This document shows positions 44,797 to 53,279 of a DNA stretch of 64,000 nt, one piece after another. The DNA is from Deefgea rivuli DSM 18356 (lineage in GTDB: Bacteria; Pseudomonadota; Gammaproteobacteria; Burkholderiales; Chitinibacteraceae): positions 248,001 to 312,000 of the forward strand of contig NZ_JHVM01000003.1 in the NCBI RefSeq assembly GCF_000620145.1. The letters run 5' to 3'. Made by a program: the position numbers and the translations under genes. The notes below the pieces were generated by a model that was not told the DNA's origin, searched no databases, and worked only from the letters and a program-made list of their open reading frames with translations. Within the stretch, counting starts at the first letter, position 1, and every line of letters starts with the position of its first letter.

Positions 44797-45474
44797 ATGA
44801 AAATCAACTCAACTCCAGCAAAAATTACTGCCGCCATTTTTGATATGGATGGCTTACTCATTGATAGCGAGCGTATGTCGCTAAGCTGCTGGCACGATGC
44901 GGCGCAAGAGCTTGGCCACAGTATCAGCGAACACGTGCCACTGGGCATGATAGGTATGCACTCTTCAAAAACGGAGGACTACTTACGCTTGGAACTCGGC
45001 GAGCAGTTTCCAGTCGCAGCACTGCGCAGTCGCACGCATAAAATTTATCTAGAGCGCAGCCAAACGGCGATAGCGCTACGCCCTGGCGTGATTGAACTAC
45101 TCGATTTTCTGCAAAAACAACAAATCCCTTGCGCAGTGGCCACATCAACGCGCCGCAGCATTGCGATTCACCATCTTGAGCTAACTAATCTATTGCATTA
45201 CTTTCAATTTGCCGTGTGCGGCGATGAAATCACGCACCCAAAACCTGCGCCCGATATTTATCTGAAAGTCATTGCAAAATTGAATGTGAATGCTGCTGAT
45301 TGCATCGTATTTGAAGACTCGAATTTTGGCGCGCAAGCGGGGCACGCCGCAGGCTGCCGCGTCATCATGGTGCCCGATTTGCGCCCAGCCAGCGCAGAGA
45401 CGCAAGCGCTAAAGCTTGAAATCGTCGAGTCACTACATCAAGCCAAACAAATCTTAGAATCTGAACTGGCATAA
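44797..45474 (+). CDS. HAD-superfamily sugar-phosphate-type phosphatase
   Basis: The 225-residue HAD subfamily IA protein shows motif I FDMDGLLIDSE, motif II VATSTRR, and motif III/IV around HPKPAPDIYLKV and CIVFEDSNFGAQAGHAAG. The DMDGLLIDSE form and the cap region resemble beta-phosphoglucomutase/2-deoxyglucose-6-phosphatase-type enzymes (YniC, YcjU). The exact substrate cannot be read. AAGG precedes the ATG at 44797; an in-frame TTG at 44770 is less likely. A terminator follows at once. Confidence 0.9.
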   Translation: MKINSTPAKITAAIFDMDGLLIDSERMSLSCWHDAAQELGHSISEHVPLGMIGMHSSKTEDYLRLELGEQFPVAALRSRTHKIYLERSQTAIALRPGVIELLDFLQKQQIPCAVATSTRRSIAIHHLELTNLLHYFQFAVCGDEITHPKPAPDIYLKVIAKLNVNAADCIVFEDSNFGAQAGHAAGCRVIMVPDLRPASAETQALKLEIVESLHQAKQILESELA

Positions 45475-45507
45475 AAAATCGCGCCTGCTGTGCAGTGCGC
45501 GATTTTA
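45474..45507 (+). terminator. Terminator after the HAD gene
   Basis: ATCGCGC (45478-45484) / GCGCGAT (45497-45503) has an A-run before and TTTT after. It overlaps the last base of the stop codon. Confidence 0.8.
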
Positions 45508-45528
45508 ATCAAAGCAGCCACATCAACA

Positions 45529-45576
45529 GGTATATCAATGTAGGATTTATTGATAAAGGCCTAGAAAGATATACCC
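45529..45576 (+). repeat. 48-nt element between HAD gene and dut
   Basis: It begins GGTATAT, has TGTAG at 11-15, GGCCTAG at 30-36 and ends ATATACCC at exactly 48 nt, closely matching the copy at 25591-25638. It ends 5 nt from the dut stop. Confidence 0.7.
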
Positions 45577-45581
45577 ATAGA

Positions 45582-46031
45582 TTAATGCTTACCTGTACTA
45601 CCAAAACCACCTTCACCGCGATCACTCTCGGCAAATTCTTCAACAATATTAAAGCCAACCTGCACCACTGGCACAATGACCAATTGCGCGATGCGCTCTA
45701 AAGGTTGGATCGTAAAACTGGTGTTACCGCGATTCCATACCGACACAAAAATCTGCCCTTGGTAATCGGAATCAATCAGGCCCACCAAATTACCCAGCAC
45801 GATGCCGTGTTTATGCCCCAAGCCTGAACGCGGCAAAATCATCGCCGCCAAACCAGCATCACCCAAATGCAGCGCCATGCCCGTTGGCACCAAGGTCGTA
45901 GCGCCCGGTGCTAAGTCAACAGGTGAATCCACACACGCGCGCAGATCCAAACCTGCGGCCCCTGCTGTTGCGTAAGCGGGCAGATTGTCTTTTAAACGAT
46001 CATCTAAAATTTTTACATCAATGGTGGTCAT
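45582..46031 (-). CDS. dut: dUTP diphosphatase (trimeric dUTPase)
   Basis: The 149-residue protein carries all five dUTPase motifs: [46 protein letters not shown] and the C-terminal [13 protein letters not shown]-loop-like arm. It hydrolyses dUTP to dUMP and PPi, keeping uracil out of DNA. It follows coaBC on the minus strand by 43 nt, the usual dfp-dut order. Confidence 0.97.
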   Translation of the reverse strand: MTTIDVKILDDRLKDNLPAYATAGAAGLDLRACVDSPVDLAPGATTLVPTGMALHLGDAGLAAMILPRSGLGHKHGIVLGNLVGLIDSDYQGQIFVSVWNRGNTSFTIQPLERIAQLVIVPVVQVGFNIVEEFAESDRGEGGFGSTGKH

Positions 46032-46074
46032 GGTCTTTCCTCAATGAGTGGATTTAAGGTGCAAAGTGGGATTA

Positions 46075-47268
46075 CTACTTCGCGGCCTGCTCGGCATCAT
46101 ATAAACGCGCAATATGCGCGATCAGTTTGCGGGCAATATCAATTTTTGGCGCGCGCGCCAAACGCGTCTCACCGCTGTCGTCGAGCAATACCAGCTCGTT
46201 ATCATTTTGCCCCATCGCTTGCTGCACTAAGTTCGCTGCCAGCAAAGGCAGTTTTTTGCGTTTGCGTTTAGCTTCGGCGTATTCAAGTAGATTTTCAGAT
46301 TCAGCAGCAAAGCCGACACAAAATGGCGGATTGGGTTTGGCGGTAATATTGGCCAAAATATCCGGATTCGGCCCCAACTCCAAAGTCAAAATATGCGCAT
46401 CTTTCTTGATTTTTTGCTCGGAAGGATTGAGCACATAATAGTCCGACACCGCAGCCACACCGACAAAAATATCCGCAGCCGCGATTTCATCTTCTACGGC
46501 ATTAAGCATTTGCTGTGCGCTTTGCACATTAATGCGCCGCGAACCCACAGGTGTCGCCAAAGCGGTCTCACCCGAAATCAAAATCACTTCAGCGCCCGCT
46601 TCATACGCGGCGCGCGCAATTGCGTAGCCCATTTTCCCAGAGCTGGTATTGGTAATACCACGCACAGCATCAATTCGTTCAAACGTCGGGCCAGCTGTTA
46701 ATAACACGGTGCGGCCAAGCAATAATTTGGGTTGCAAACCCGCTTCAAAGAACTCGAAAATATGTTCGGCTTCGAGCATCCGGCCATCACCCACTTCGCC
46801 GCAAGCTTGCTCACCTGAGCCAGGCCCTAAAATCACGACGCCATCACTGGTCAATTGCGCCACATTGCGCTGATTGGCGGGGTTCTCCCACATTTGTTTA
46901 TTCATTGCTGGCGCGACAATCAGCGGACAGGTTCGCGCAGCCACCAAAGTCGTCAACAAATCATTGCAATGCCCGTGTGCAATTTTAGCCAAAAAATCCG
47001 CCGACGCGGGTGCAACCAGCACCGCCATCGCGCCGCGCGTCAAATCAATATGCGCCATATTGTTGGGCATTCGCGCATCCCATTGATCGACAAACACCGG
47101 ATGACCCGACAAAGCCTGAAACGTCACCGCGCCGACAAAATGAGTTGCCGCTTCGGTCATCACGACATGCACTTGATAGCCCGCCTTCACCAACAACCGT
47201 GTTAATTCAGCCGATTTATACGCGGCAATACCGCCAGTAACACCCAATACAATTTTTTTATGACTCAC
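46075..47268 (-). CDS. coaBC: Bifunctional phosphopantothenoylcysteine decarboxylase / synthetase
   Basis: The 397-residue protein has a flavodoxin-like CoaC part (LGVTGGIAAYKSAELTRLL; APAMNKQMWENPANQRN, with the PXMNXXMW motif) and a CoaB part from about 190 (TAGPTFERIDAVRGITNTSSGKMGYAIA; VAAVSDYY). It makes 4'-phosphopantetheine from phosphopantothenate and cysteine in CoA synthesis. It is divergent from radC. Confidence 0.97.
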   Translation of the reverse strand: MSHKKIVLGVTGGIAAYKSAELTRLLVKAGYQVHVVMTEAATHFVGAVTFQALSGHPVFVDQWDARMPNNMAHIDLTRGAMAVLVAPASADFLAKIAHGHCNDLLTTLVAARTCPLIVAPAMNKQMWENPANQRNVAQLTSDGVVILGPGSGEQACGEVGDGRMLEAEHIFEFFEAGLQPKLLLGRTVLLTAGPTFERIDAVRGITNTSSGKMGYAIARAAYEAGAEVILISGETALATPVGSRRINVQSAQQMLNAVEDEIAAADIFVGVAAVSDYYVLNPSEQKIKKDAHILTLELGPNPDILANITAKPNPPFCVGFAAESENLLEYAEAKRKRKKLPLLAANLVQQAMGQNDNELVLLDDSGETRLARAPKIDIARKLIAHIARLYDAEQAAK

Positions 47269-47318
47269 GACGTAAGCCTCTGCTATAGCGAATGATCCAA
47301 GTTTAACAAGAAACGCCG

Positions 47319-47879
47319 ATGTCCATCACCGATTGGCCCGCAGATTCTCGCCCCCGAGAAAAATTACTGCAAAACGGCGCCGCCGCGCTGAGCGATGCCG
47401 AACTATTGGCAATTTTTCTGCGCGTCGGCATTACCGGCAAAAGTGCGGTCGACTTAGCGCGTGATTTATTGCAGCATTTTGGCTCACTGCAAGCACTATT
47501 TCACGCCAAGCTCAGTGATTTTGAATGCATTAATGGCATCGGTGACGCCAAATACGCGCAATTGCAATCGGTACTTGAAATGAGCCGCCGCGCCTTGCTC
47601 GAACAACTCAAAGAACGCGATTCCTTTACCAATCCCGCCGCAGTCAAAGACTTTCTGCAACTACGCTTGCGCGGGCTTAAATCCGAAGAATTTCATGCGC
47701 TGTTTTTAGATAGCAGCTACAAACTGATTGCTGCTGAAACACTATTTAAAGGCACTTTGGCGGAAACGCGCGTTTATCCACGCGAATTGGCACGCCGCGC
47801 AATCGAACACAACGCCGCCGCGCTGATCGTCGCAGGTTATATCGTCAAGTACGACGTTGCATTCAGGGAGAGGCACTGA
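47319..47879 (+). pseudogene. radC: radC, 3' truncated by island insertion
   Basis: Residues 1-172 match RadC (MSITDWPADSRPREKLLQNGA, helix-hairpin-helix FECINGIGDAKYAQLQ, then RELARRAIEHNAAALIVA). At the point where RadC continues HNHPSG, the metal-binding JAMM/MPN motif, this frame instead reads GYIVKYDVAFRERH and stops, giving 186 residues instead of about 224. The breakpoint follows base 47834 or lies within a few bases of it. Without the JAMM motif the product cannot have the predicted metalloenzyme centre. The missing 3' part is not seen in the window and may lie beyond the right end of the island. Confidence 0.88.
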
Positions 47880-47937
47880 TTCCTCTAGTTAAAAGCAAAT
47901 TATTTGCGATTCGATGTTGCATATAGAAGTGTTGCAT
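47856..47937. repeat. GTTGCAT repeats and palindrome near the island's left end
   Basis: GTTGCAT occurs at 47856-47862, 47916-47922 and 47931-47937. A perfect palindrome, GCAAAT-T-ATTTGC, lies at 47895-47907. They sit within about 100 nt of the radC breakpoint and may be recombinase-binding sites of the element end. Confidence 0.4.
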
Positions 47938-48447
47938 TAACTTTTTTACTTCACCCCCTGCAATGAGGAGCTGTATCTGTAAAGCGCCATTCTCTTTTCG
48001 ATATTATCCACTTTTCTCGATTTATAGGGCAGTTATTAGTCATAAACTCTAACAACTCTGATTGACGGCTATGGCTATTTTTTGGCCAACTGGGCGTAGA
48101 GTATTTTTCAAGAAAAGTGCAGCAATGAGCCAACCTACTTCCCGTTCGATTGTTGCGCTGAATATCAATGCGAAGAATAAATTAAGATTACAAGACCCAG
48201 TATTTCTCATGAGTCCATTGATTTTTGAGACGGTGCATCAAATCTAGTAATATTTTATGAGCATCACGATAAATGCCATCGCCAGCTTTCAGCTCTACTA
48301 CAACCCACAACAAACCCTGATCTCAACCTCGGACCGTTAACTTCCATCAAAGGATTTTTTCGCCAGCACGTAACAGGGTCGACGATATCAGCCATTCCTG
48401 GTATCCTGGCATAATCCCAAAGAAAGAAATTGAAATAGGCGAGGTTC
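47880..48447. other. Non-coding left flank of the island
   Basis: In 568 nt no convincing gene is visible. Two overlapping frames (47951-48133 minus; 48062-48247 plus) lack ribosome-binding sites and recognisable similarity. The stretch may hold the element end, the dcm promoter and gene remnants. Confidence 0.5.
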
Positions 48448-50019
48448 GTGGAACAAATCATAAAAATTGTAGACCTTTTTGCAGGCCCCGGTGGTCTTGG
48501 AGAAGGTTTCTCATCTCATCCTGCATTTCGTATCAGCGTCTCGGCCGAGATGGAATCATCTGCACATGCCACGCTGCGTCTACGCGCTTTCTATCGGTGT
48601 CTTAAACGGCTTGGTGAAGATGCCCTTGCGCCCTACTTTGCTATATGTAATGGTGAAAAGCCACCCATTGACAACACAGCTCTCCCGCACTGGGATGAAC
48701 AAACAAAAGCAGCGTGGGCTGAAGCCTGTGAAGAGGCTATGCAACTGACATTGGGCGAAGCGGAAAGCAATGCCAAGTTAGACCAAGCGATCAAATCCAA
48801 TAAGATAAGCTCTGACGTGCCCTGGGTATTAATTGGTGGGCCTCCATGCCAAGCCTACTCCCTAGTTGGACGTGCGCGTAACAAAGGCAAGGCAGACTAC
48901 AAGGCAGAGGATGATCATCGCCACTTCCTTTATAAGGAATATCTGCGAATCATCGCCGAAAACAAGCCGCACGTTTTTGTCATGGAAAATGTTAAAGGGA
49001 TCCTATCTTCAAAGATTGGTAGTCAGCTTATTTTTCACAGTATTCTCAAGGATCTATCGGGCTGCGGATATCAGATTCATTCACTGGTGACAGACACCTG
49101 CTTTATGCAGGGCGATAACCCTGCTACGCTTGATGCTCGAAAGTTCATCGTACATGCCGAGAAGTACGGAGTACCGCAGGCTAGACATCGCGTGATCCTC
49201 CTGGGGATTCGTGAGGATATCGGCAATGTTAAAGGCCCTGGCTGGAGCCCACCTGTTCTTCATGAGAAAGGTCAAGTTTCCGTTATTGAAGCCATTAACG
49301 ATTTACCCCCACTTCGCAGCCGGATTTCGAAGGGAGAAGACTCTCCTGAGCGCTGGAAGTCACTTCTTTTGAAACATTGCCATGATTTAGCAACACAAGC
49401 TCGCCTCAAAAAGCACAGTTTGGATTGCGTTGCAGATGTACTGGATAACGTCGTAACTAACGCCCGCTTTCCTATCAGCCTTGGCAAGATCCCAAGTGAG
49501 TATCAGCCGCCTAAGTATTGTCCCGAAGACCTTTCTGCTTGGTACACAACTCAAGGCACCACTAAGAAGCTGCGTAACATTTTGAACCACGAAGCACGTG
49601 GACACATGGAAAGCGATCTGAGACGCTATGTTTATGCTGCTTCTTTTGCGAGGGCAACTGGAGCCTCACCTAAAGGGTATAAAGATTTTGCCCTTAAAGG
49701 GCTGGCTCCTGATCATGAGAACTGGGAGAGTGGGAAATTTGCGGATCGCTTCCGTGTACAGCTGGAAGGTCGACCATCAACCACTATAACTAGCCACATC
49801 GCCAAGGATGGTCATTACTTCATTCACTATGATCCGCGGCAATGTCGCAGTCTTACTGTGCGTGAGGCCGCACGCTTACAGACTTTTCCAGATGACTATT
49901 TTTTCCAAGGCAACAGAACACAACAATATCATCAGGTTGGGAATGCTGTTCCGTCTTTTTTAGCGAGCCAGATTGCAGATATTGTTTACGCTGTACTGCA
50001 TAGGCCACTGATGGACTGA
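48448..50019 (+). CDS. DNA (cytosine-5) methyltransferase, MZA-associated
   Basis: The 523-residue C5-methyltransferase has motifs in order: I VDLFAGPGGLGEGF, IV GGPPCQAYSLVGRAR with the catalytic Cys, VI VMENVKGIL, VIII QARHRVILLGI, and IX-X TVREAARLQTFP ... QYHQVGNAVPSFLASQIA. The variable region before motif IX should set the target sequence. It starts with GTG at 48448 behind GAGG. The gene points towards the AIPR gene (232-nt gap, no clear terminator). Such methyltransferases accompany MZA operons and probably mark self DNA. A plain type II partner endonuclease is not seen. Confidence 0.93.
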   Translation: MEQIIKIVDLFAGPGGLGEGFSSHPAFRISVSAEMESSAHATLRLRAFYRCLKRLGEDALAPYFAICNGEKPPIDNTALPHWDEQTKAAWAEACEEAMQLTLGEAESNAKLDQAIKSNKISSDVPWVLIGGPPCQAYSLVGRARNKGKADYKAEDDHRHFLYKEYLRIIAENKPHVFVMENVKGILSSKIGSQLIFHSILKDLSGCGYQIHSLVTDTCFMQGDNPATLDARKFIVHAEKYGVPQARHRVILLGIREDIGNVKGPGWSPPVLHEKGQVSVIEAINDLPPLRSRISKGEDSPERWKSLLLKHCHDLATQARLKKHSLDCVADVLDNVVTNARFPISLGKIPSEYQPPKYCPEDLSAWYTTQGTTKKLRNILNHEARGHMESDLRRYVYAASFARATGASPKGYKDFALKGLAPDHENWESGKFADRFRVQLEGRPSTTITSHIAKDGHYFIHYDPRQCRSLTVREAARLQTFPDDYFFQGNRTQQYHQVGNAVPSFLASQIADIVYAVLHRPLMD

Positions 50020-50251
50020 CATTATCAATGCAAGCAGAATTTGCCCCCCACAAGAGAGAGAGTCTCCCCCCCTAACGACTGATTTATCAAAAGCTACCAT
50101 ATACAGTAATCCATGAAGGTCGGTAATTCCATCTGACATAATAATTAAATGTATACGAGAATTATGTTTAAGCAGAATCGTCTTTTAATTTTGAATTTGT
50201 GAAACTACACCTTCAGTTTATTAATTTGAGAAATCTATTATTGATAATTAT

Positions 50252-52315
50252 TTAAAAAGCAACTTCTAGTCTTTCAAGCAGCGCAATGAGTGAATTTTTT
50301 TCTGCTCGAGTCAAAGTAATCCGGCCAGCTTGCAGCTTTTCCAAGGCTCTTGAATTGTTGTTCGACAACAAATTCTTGCCTGTAGCTATCCGTCTCAATT
50401 CGGCAGCCTTAGGCACCAAATTTGCTATAGCGACATCAAAATCCAGTTTGCGATTTTTTCTTTCCTCTTTGCGTCCACGGCCAACTTCCTCACCAAACTC
50501 ACTTAGTGAAACACCATAATCGCATATTTTTTCAGGAGGAGCTTCGACAAGAGGGAGAATATACAGCGTCCAGCAGAACTCTTTTTTTGCAAACTCAGAA
50601 GGATTTTTGACCATCCCAGGTGGATCATTGAGTATCTTATGAATTCTTGATGCCCAACCAAGCATCCAGTCAGTCAATACCTTAGGCACCGTCTGATCAC
50701 GCCATATACGCATCAGATCGATTTGCATTTCTCCAACGCGAAAGGCCTGCGCGACAGCTGCAACTGAATAGGCAACAGTTTGAGCCTTTAGGCCCTTTGC
50801 AGCCTTGTACCATTCTGACTGTGCGATTTCTTTATCAAGTGAGCGGAATACGATGGCTTTAGCTACAACGCATTTAAACCAAAATTCATTCAGATCAATC
50901 CCGTCTCCATAACCTACCAGTACAGACGTGACATAGCGCTGAAAGCATTTCTGCTCCCCTTCAGAGACATGGTGTGGCCGCCCATTAAAAGCAAGCTCAT
51001 ACTTTGCTAGGTCCGTTTTAACCAAAAGTTGGTTCTTGGGATATTCAGTTTCAATGCGACTGCGAATTGCTGCACTCTTATAAGCAAACAAATTTCTGTA
51101 CTGACCTCGTGCTCGTTCATAAAACCATCTTGTCACATGCAACTCACCGGCACGTTGAGGAGTCGATATTTCCTTTGAAAGACGTTCTATACGTATCTGA
51201 ACTGGGCTGTTTGATGCCAAGTCTGCAAGCGATACCTTATTCTGGGTATTAGCGTACTCGGAGATCTTTGGAACAACTTCACCAAGTCGCTCTTCTCCGA
51301 TCACCGAGAGCTTTACCTGCACGTAGACTTCGTCAAGATTACACTTCATAGCATCTCGAGCGTATAAAATTGATGCAGTAGTCTGCCCACCGTTAACGAT
51401 CTGAAAATCCCTGATGCTTGCAATTCCTAGTGCACCGTCAGGCAGGCGTTCCGTTACAACAGATGAAGCAGTACCAGTAATACCATTGTTGTAGGCAAAA
51501 AACATGGATGGGCACTCTTGAATTGTTTTAAGAATCCCTTTGTTTACGCTTGTCTTGGCCTGAAGATAGGTGCGAACGTTCTGTTCAAGTAGTCGACTAC
51601 CATAAGTAGCAAATATCTTAGCAAGTACAGGTCCTTGCATCGCGAATATGTAACTACTAAAACCTGTACTTCCCATAGATGCGGGCAAGCAAGATATTGC
51701 TCCCTCGAAGTCTTCCTTAAATTCCACCTCGACTGGATCAGAACCACTTCGTGAAATACGTTCGTATCGCTCAATATCAAGAACATTAATCTGGATCGGG
51801 AGATCGCCAAAAATTCGAGTATCAAACATTTTCCTGCGTGTCTTGAGGTGGCCATTAGTGAACATCAGTACACGAATACGAGCGAGCCTAGGTTTATATT
51901 GGCGAATCTGGATTGCCAACCTATATGCATGACTAGACTCTTCCATTGCCTCAAGGGTTTTTGCTGAATGAATAGCCTTAAGGAATCGTTCCACTTGTGA
52001 TACGGCCAAGTCAACGTCGCGAGCATTAACTACCGGAAGGTATTCTTCTTGGTAATGGACGCATACGGCAAGATAAAGCTCTCCGGCCGGATCATCTGTC
52101 CCCTCTGGCAAATCAAAAGCATACCCATCAACGCGATAACCGGAACCAGATTCATTAAGGACGGGTGTATAGTCAAGGTCGGGGCAGTCGCCATTCTCCG
52201 CGGCGAGTTGTGCAAAGATGCGGAAAAACTCGGTAACCTTAAGCTCGCCATCAGCAATACTACCGATGGTGATCTCGTTAGCTAATTCTTGATAGCTCTC
52301 TGAGAAATCAACCAT
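50252..52315 (-). CDS. AIPR-family protein (MZA component)
   Basis: The 687-residue protein has the AIPR domain (abortive infection phage resistance): SMFFAYNNGITGTASSV and DFQIVNGGQTTASILYARD are its signature. The domain is associated with phage resistance; its biochemical activity is not settled. I chose the ATG at 52315 with GGAG upstream, which overlaps the DUF4420 stop by 8 nt. It is the last gene of the four-gene overlapping operon. Length and motifs appear intact. Confidence 0.9.
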   Translation of the reverse strand: MVDFSESYQELANEITIGSIADGELKVTEFFRIFAQLAAENGDCPDLDYTPVLNESGSGYRVDGYAFDLPEGTDDPAGELYLAVCVHYQEEYLPVVNARDVDLAVSQVERFLKAIHSAKTLEAMEESSHAYRLAIQIRQYKPRLARIRVLMFTNGHLKTRRKMFDTRIFGDLPIQINVLDIERYERISRSGSDPVEVEFKEDFEGAISCLPASMGSTGFSSYIFAMQGPVLAKIFATYGSRLLEQNVRTYLQAKTSVNKGILKTIQECPSMFFAYNNGITGTASSVVTERLPDGALGIASIRDFQIVNGGQTTASILYARDAMKCNLDEVYVQVKLSVIGEERLGEVVPKISEYANTQNKVSLADLASNSPVQIRIERLSKEISTPQRAGELHVTRWFYERARGQYRNLFAYKSAAIRSRIETEYPKNQLLVKTDLAKYELAFNGRPHHVSEGEQKCFQRYVTSVLVGYGDGIDLNEFWFKCVVAKAIVFRSLDKEIAQSEWYKAAKGLKAQTVAYSVAAVAQAFRVGEMQIDLMRIWRDQTVPKVLTDWMLGWASRIHKILNDPPGMVKNPSEFAKKEFCWTLYILPLVEAPPEKICDYGVSLSEFGEEVGRGRKEERKNRKLDFDVAIANLVPKAAELRRIATGKNLLSNNNSRALEKLQAGRITLTRAEKNSLIALLERLEVAF

Positions 52316-53279
52316 CAACCGCTCCAAGTAGTACTGCCCAATCCGTACGGCATGCATCCAGAGAAGGCCCAGCAATTTCATACTGAACTGCGGCAATCCC
52401 TAGCGGCACATTTGCAGGGGTCAACCTTGGGAAGCTGCCTGTGACAGAGTAAACAATTCGATCATCAAGGGCGTATTCCTCTAAGCATTGGTTGGAGTCG
52501 ACGGTCATTCCGGAAAGGGCAATCTTTCGTTCAAACTCCAGCCCAGCCAGAGGACGCCCTATAAGCAGCTCCTTGATATCCTCGACAATCGTCAGCAGTG
52601 AGCGACCCTTCTCAGAAGGCGAGACTCGCATTAGTGCGACAAAAACCCGATCACCACAGTCATCCAGCTGCGTAAGGGATGAGATACGCAGTTTCAAAGC
52701 ACCTGTTGATAGCTGTGCTTTAACCTCGACTCTTGTACCGTTAACTCCAATATCTCGTGTATCTCCATTAGGACCACGCCAACCAAGTATTAGTGTATTA
52801 GGATTGATCTCAGATTCGGTGAGAAGCGACTCCAGCACAAGAAGCTCCCCCATAAGCCCCAGAACTTCTTCTCTTGTAAGCCCATCATTCGCTCGCCTTT
52901 TGAATAATTCGGCCCAGTTCGCCAACGCCCTCAGCAAAATGGCAGTCGCAGCATCTACTGAACATGCCACTCCAGATCTTTCCGCCAAGTCATAGCACAT
53001 GAGGGAAAAATTTCTAGCAAGATCTGCTTCAAGCAATGTCATGCCTATACGGATACCATTGTCTGTCTTCAGGGAAACCAACTCAATATTTCTGAACGCC
53101 GGCAGTTCAAACGGCTGCATGTCTTCACCGAGCACGTCAATCACGACTTCGCGATACCCCGCCAAGGAATATTGAACATAGAAATTGAGCGTATGATCTG
53201 GGTAGACGCGGAATCTTCCTGCTGAATGGCCTCCACTTGCCAACTCGGCCCATTTCGACTCGAACTCATTCATATTCAT
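52308..53279 (-). CDS. DUF4420 / PD-(D/E)XK-motif protein (MZA component)
   Basis: The 323-residue protein has GPNGDTRDIGVNGTRVEVKAQ in the middle (about 170-190). This is a D...ExK arrangement typical of the PD-(D/E)XK nuclease fold, and the rest fits DUF4420. GAGGAG lies 7 nt before the ATG at 53279, which lies 14 nt inside the Z1 gene end. In MZA operons this gene sits between Z1 and AIPR, as here. Nuclease activity is inferred from the motif. Confidence 0.85.
   Translation of the reverse strand: MNMNEFESKWAELASGGHSAGRFRVYPDHTLNFYVQYSLAGYREVVIDVLGEDMQPFELPAFRNIELVSLKTDNGIRIGMTLLEADLARNFSLMCYDLAERSGVACSVDAATAILLRALANWAELFKRRANDGLTREEVLGLMGELLVLESLLTESEINPNTLILGWRGPNGDTRDIGVNGTRVEVKAQLSTGALKLRISSLTQLDDCGDRVFVALMRVSPSEKGRSLLTIVEDIKELLIGRPLAGLEFERKIALSGMTVDSNQCLEEYALDDRIVYSVTGSFPRLTPANVPLGIAAVQYEIAGPSLDACRTDWAVLLGAVDG

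Noticed and set aside
47951-48247. Two small opposite frames in the island's left flank
   Set aside because: They overlap each other, lack start signals and resemble nothing known.
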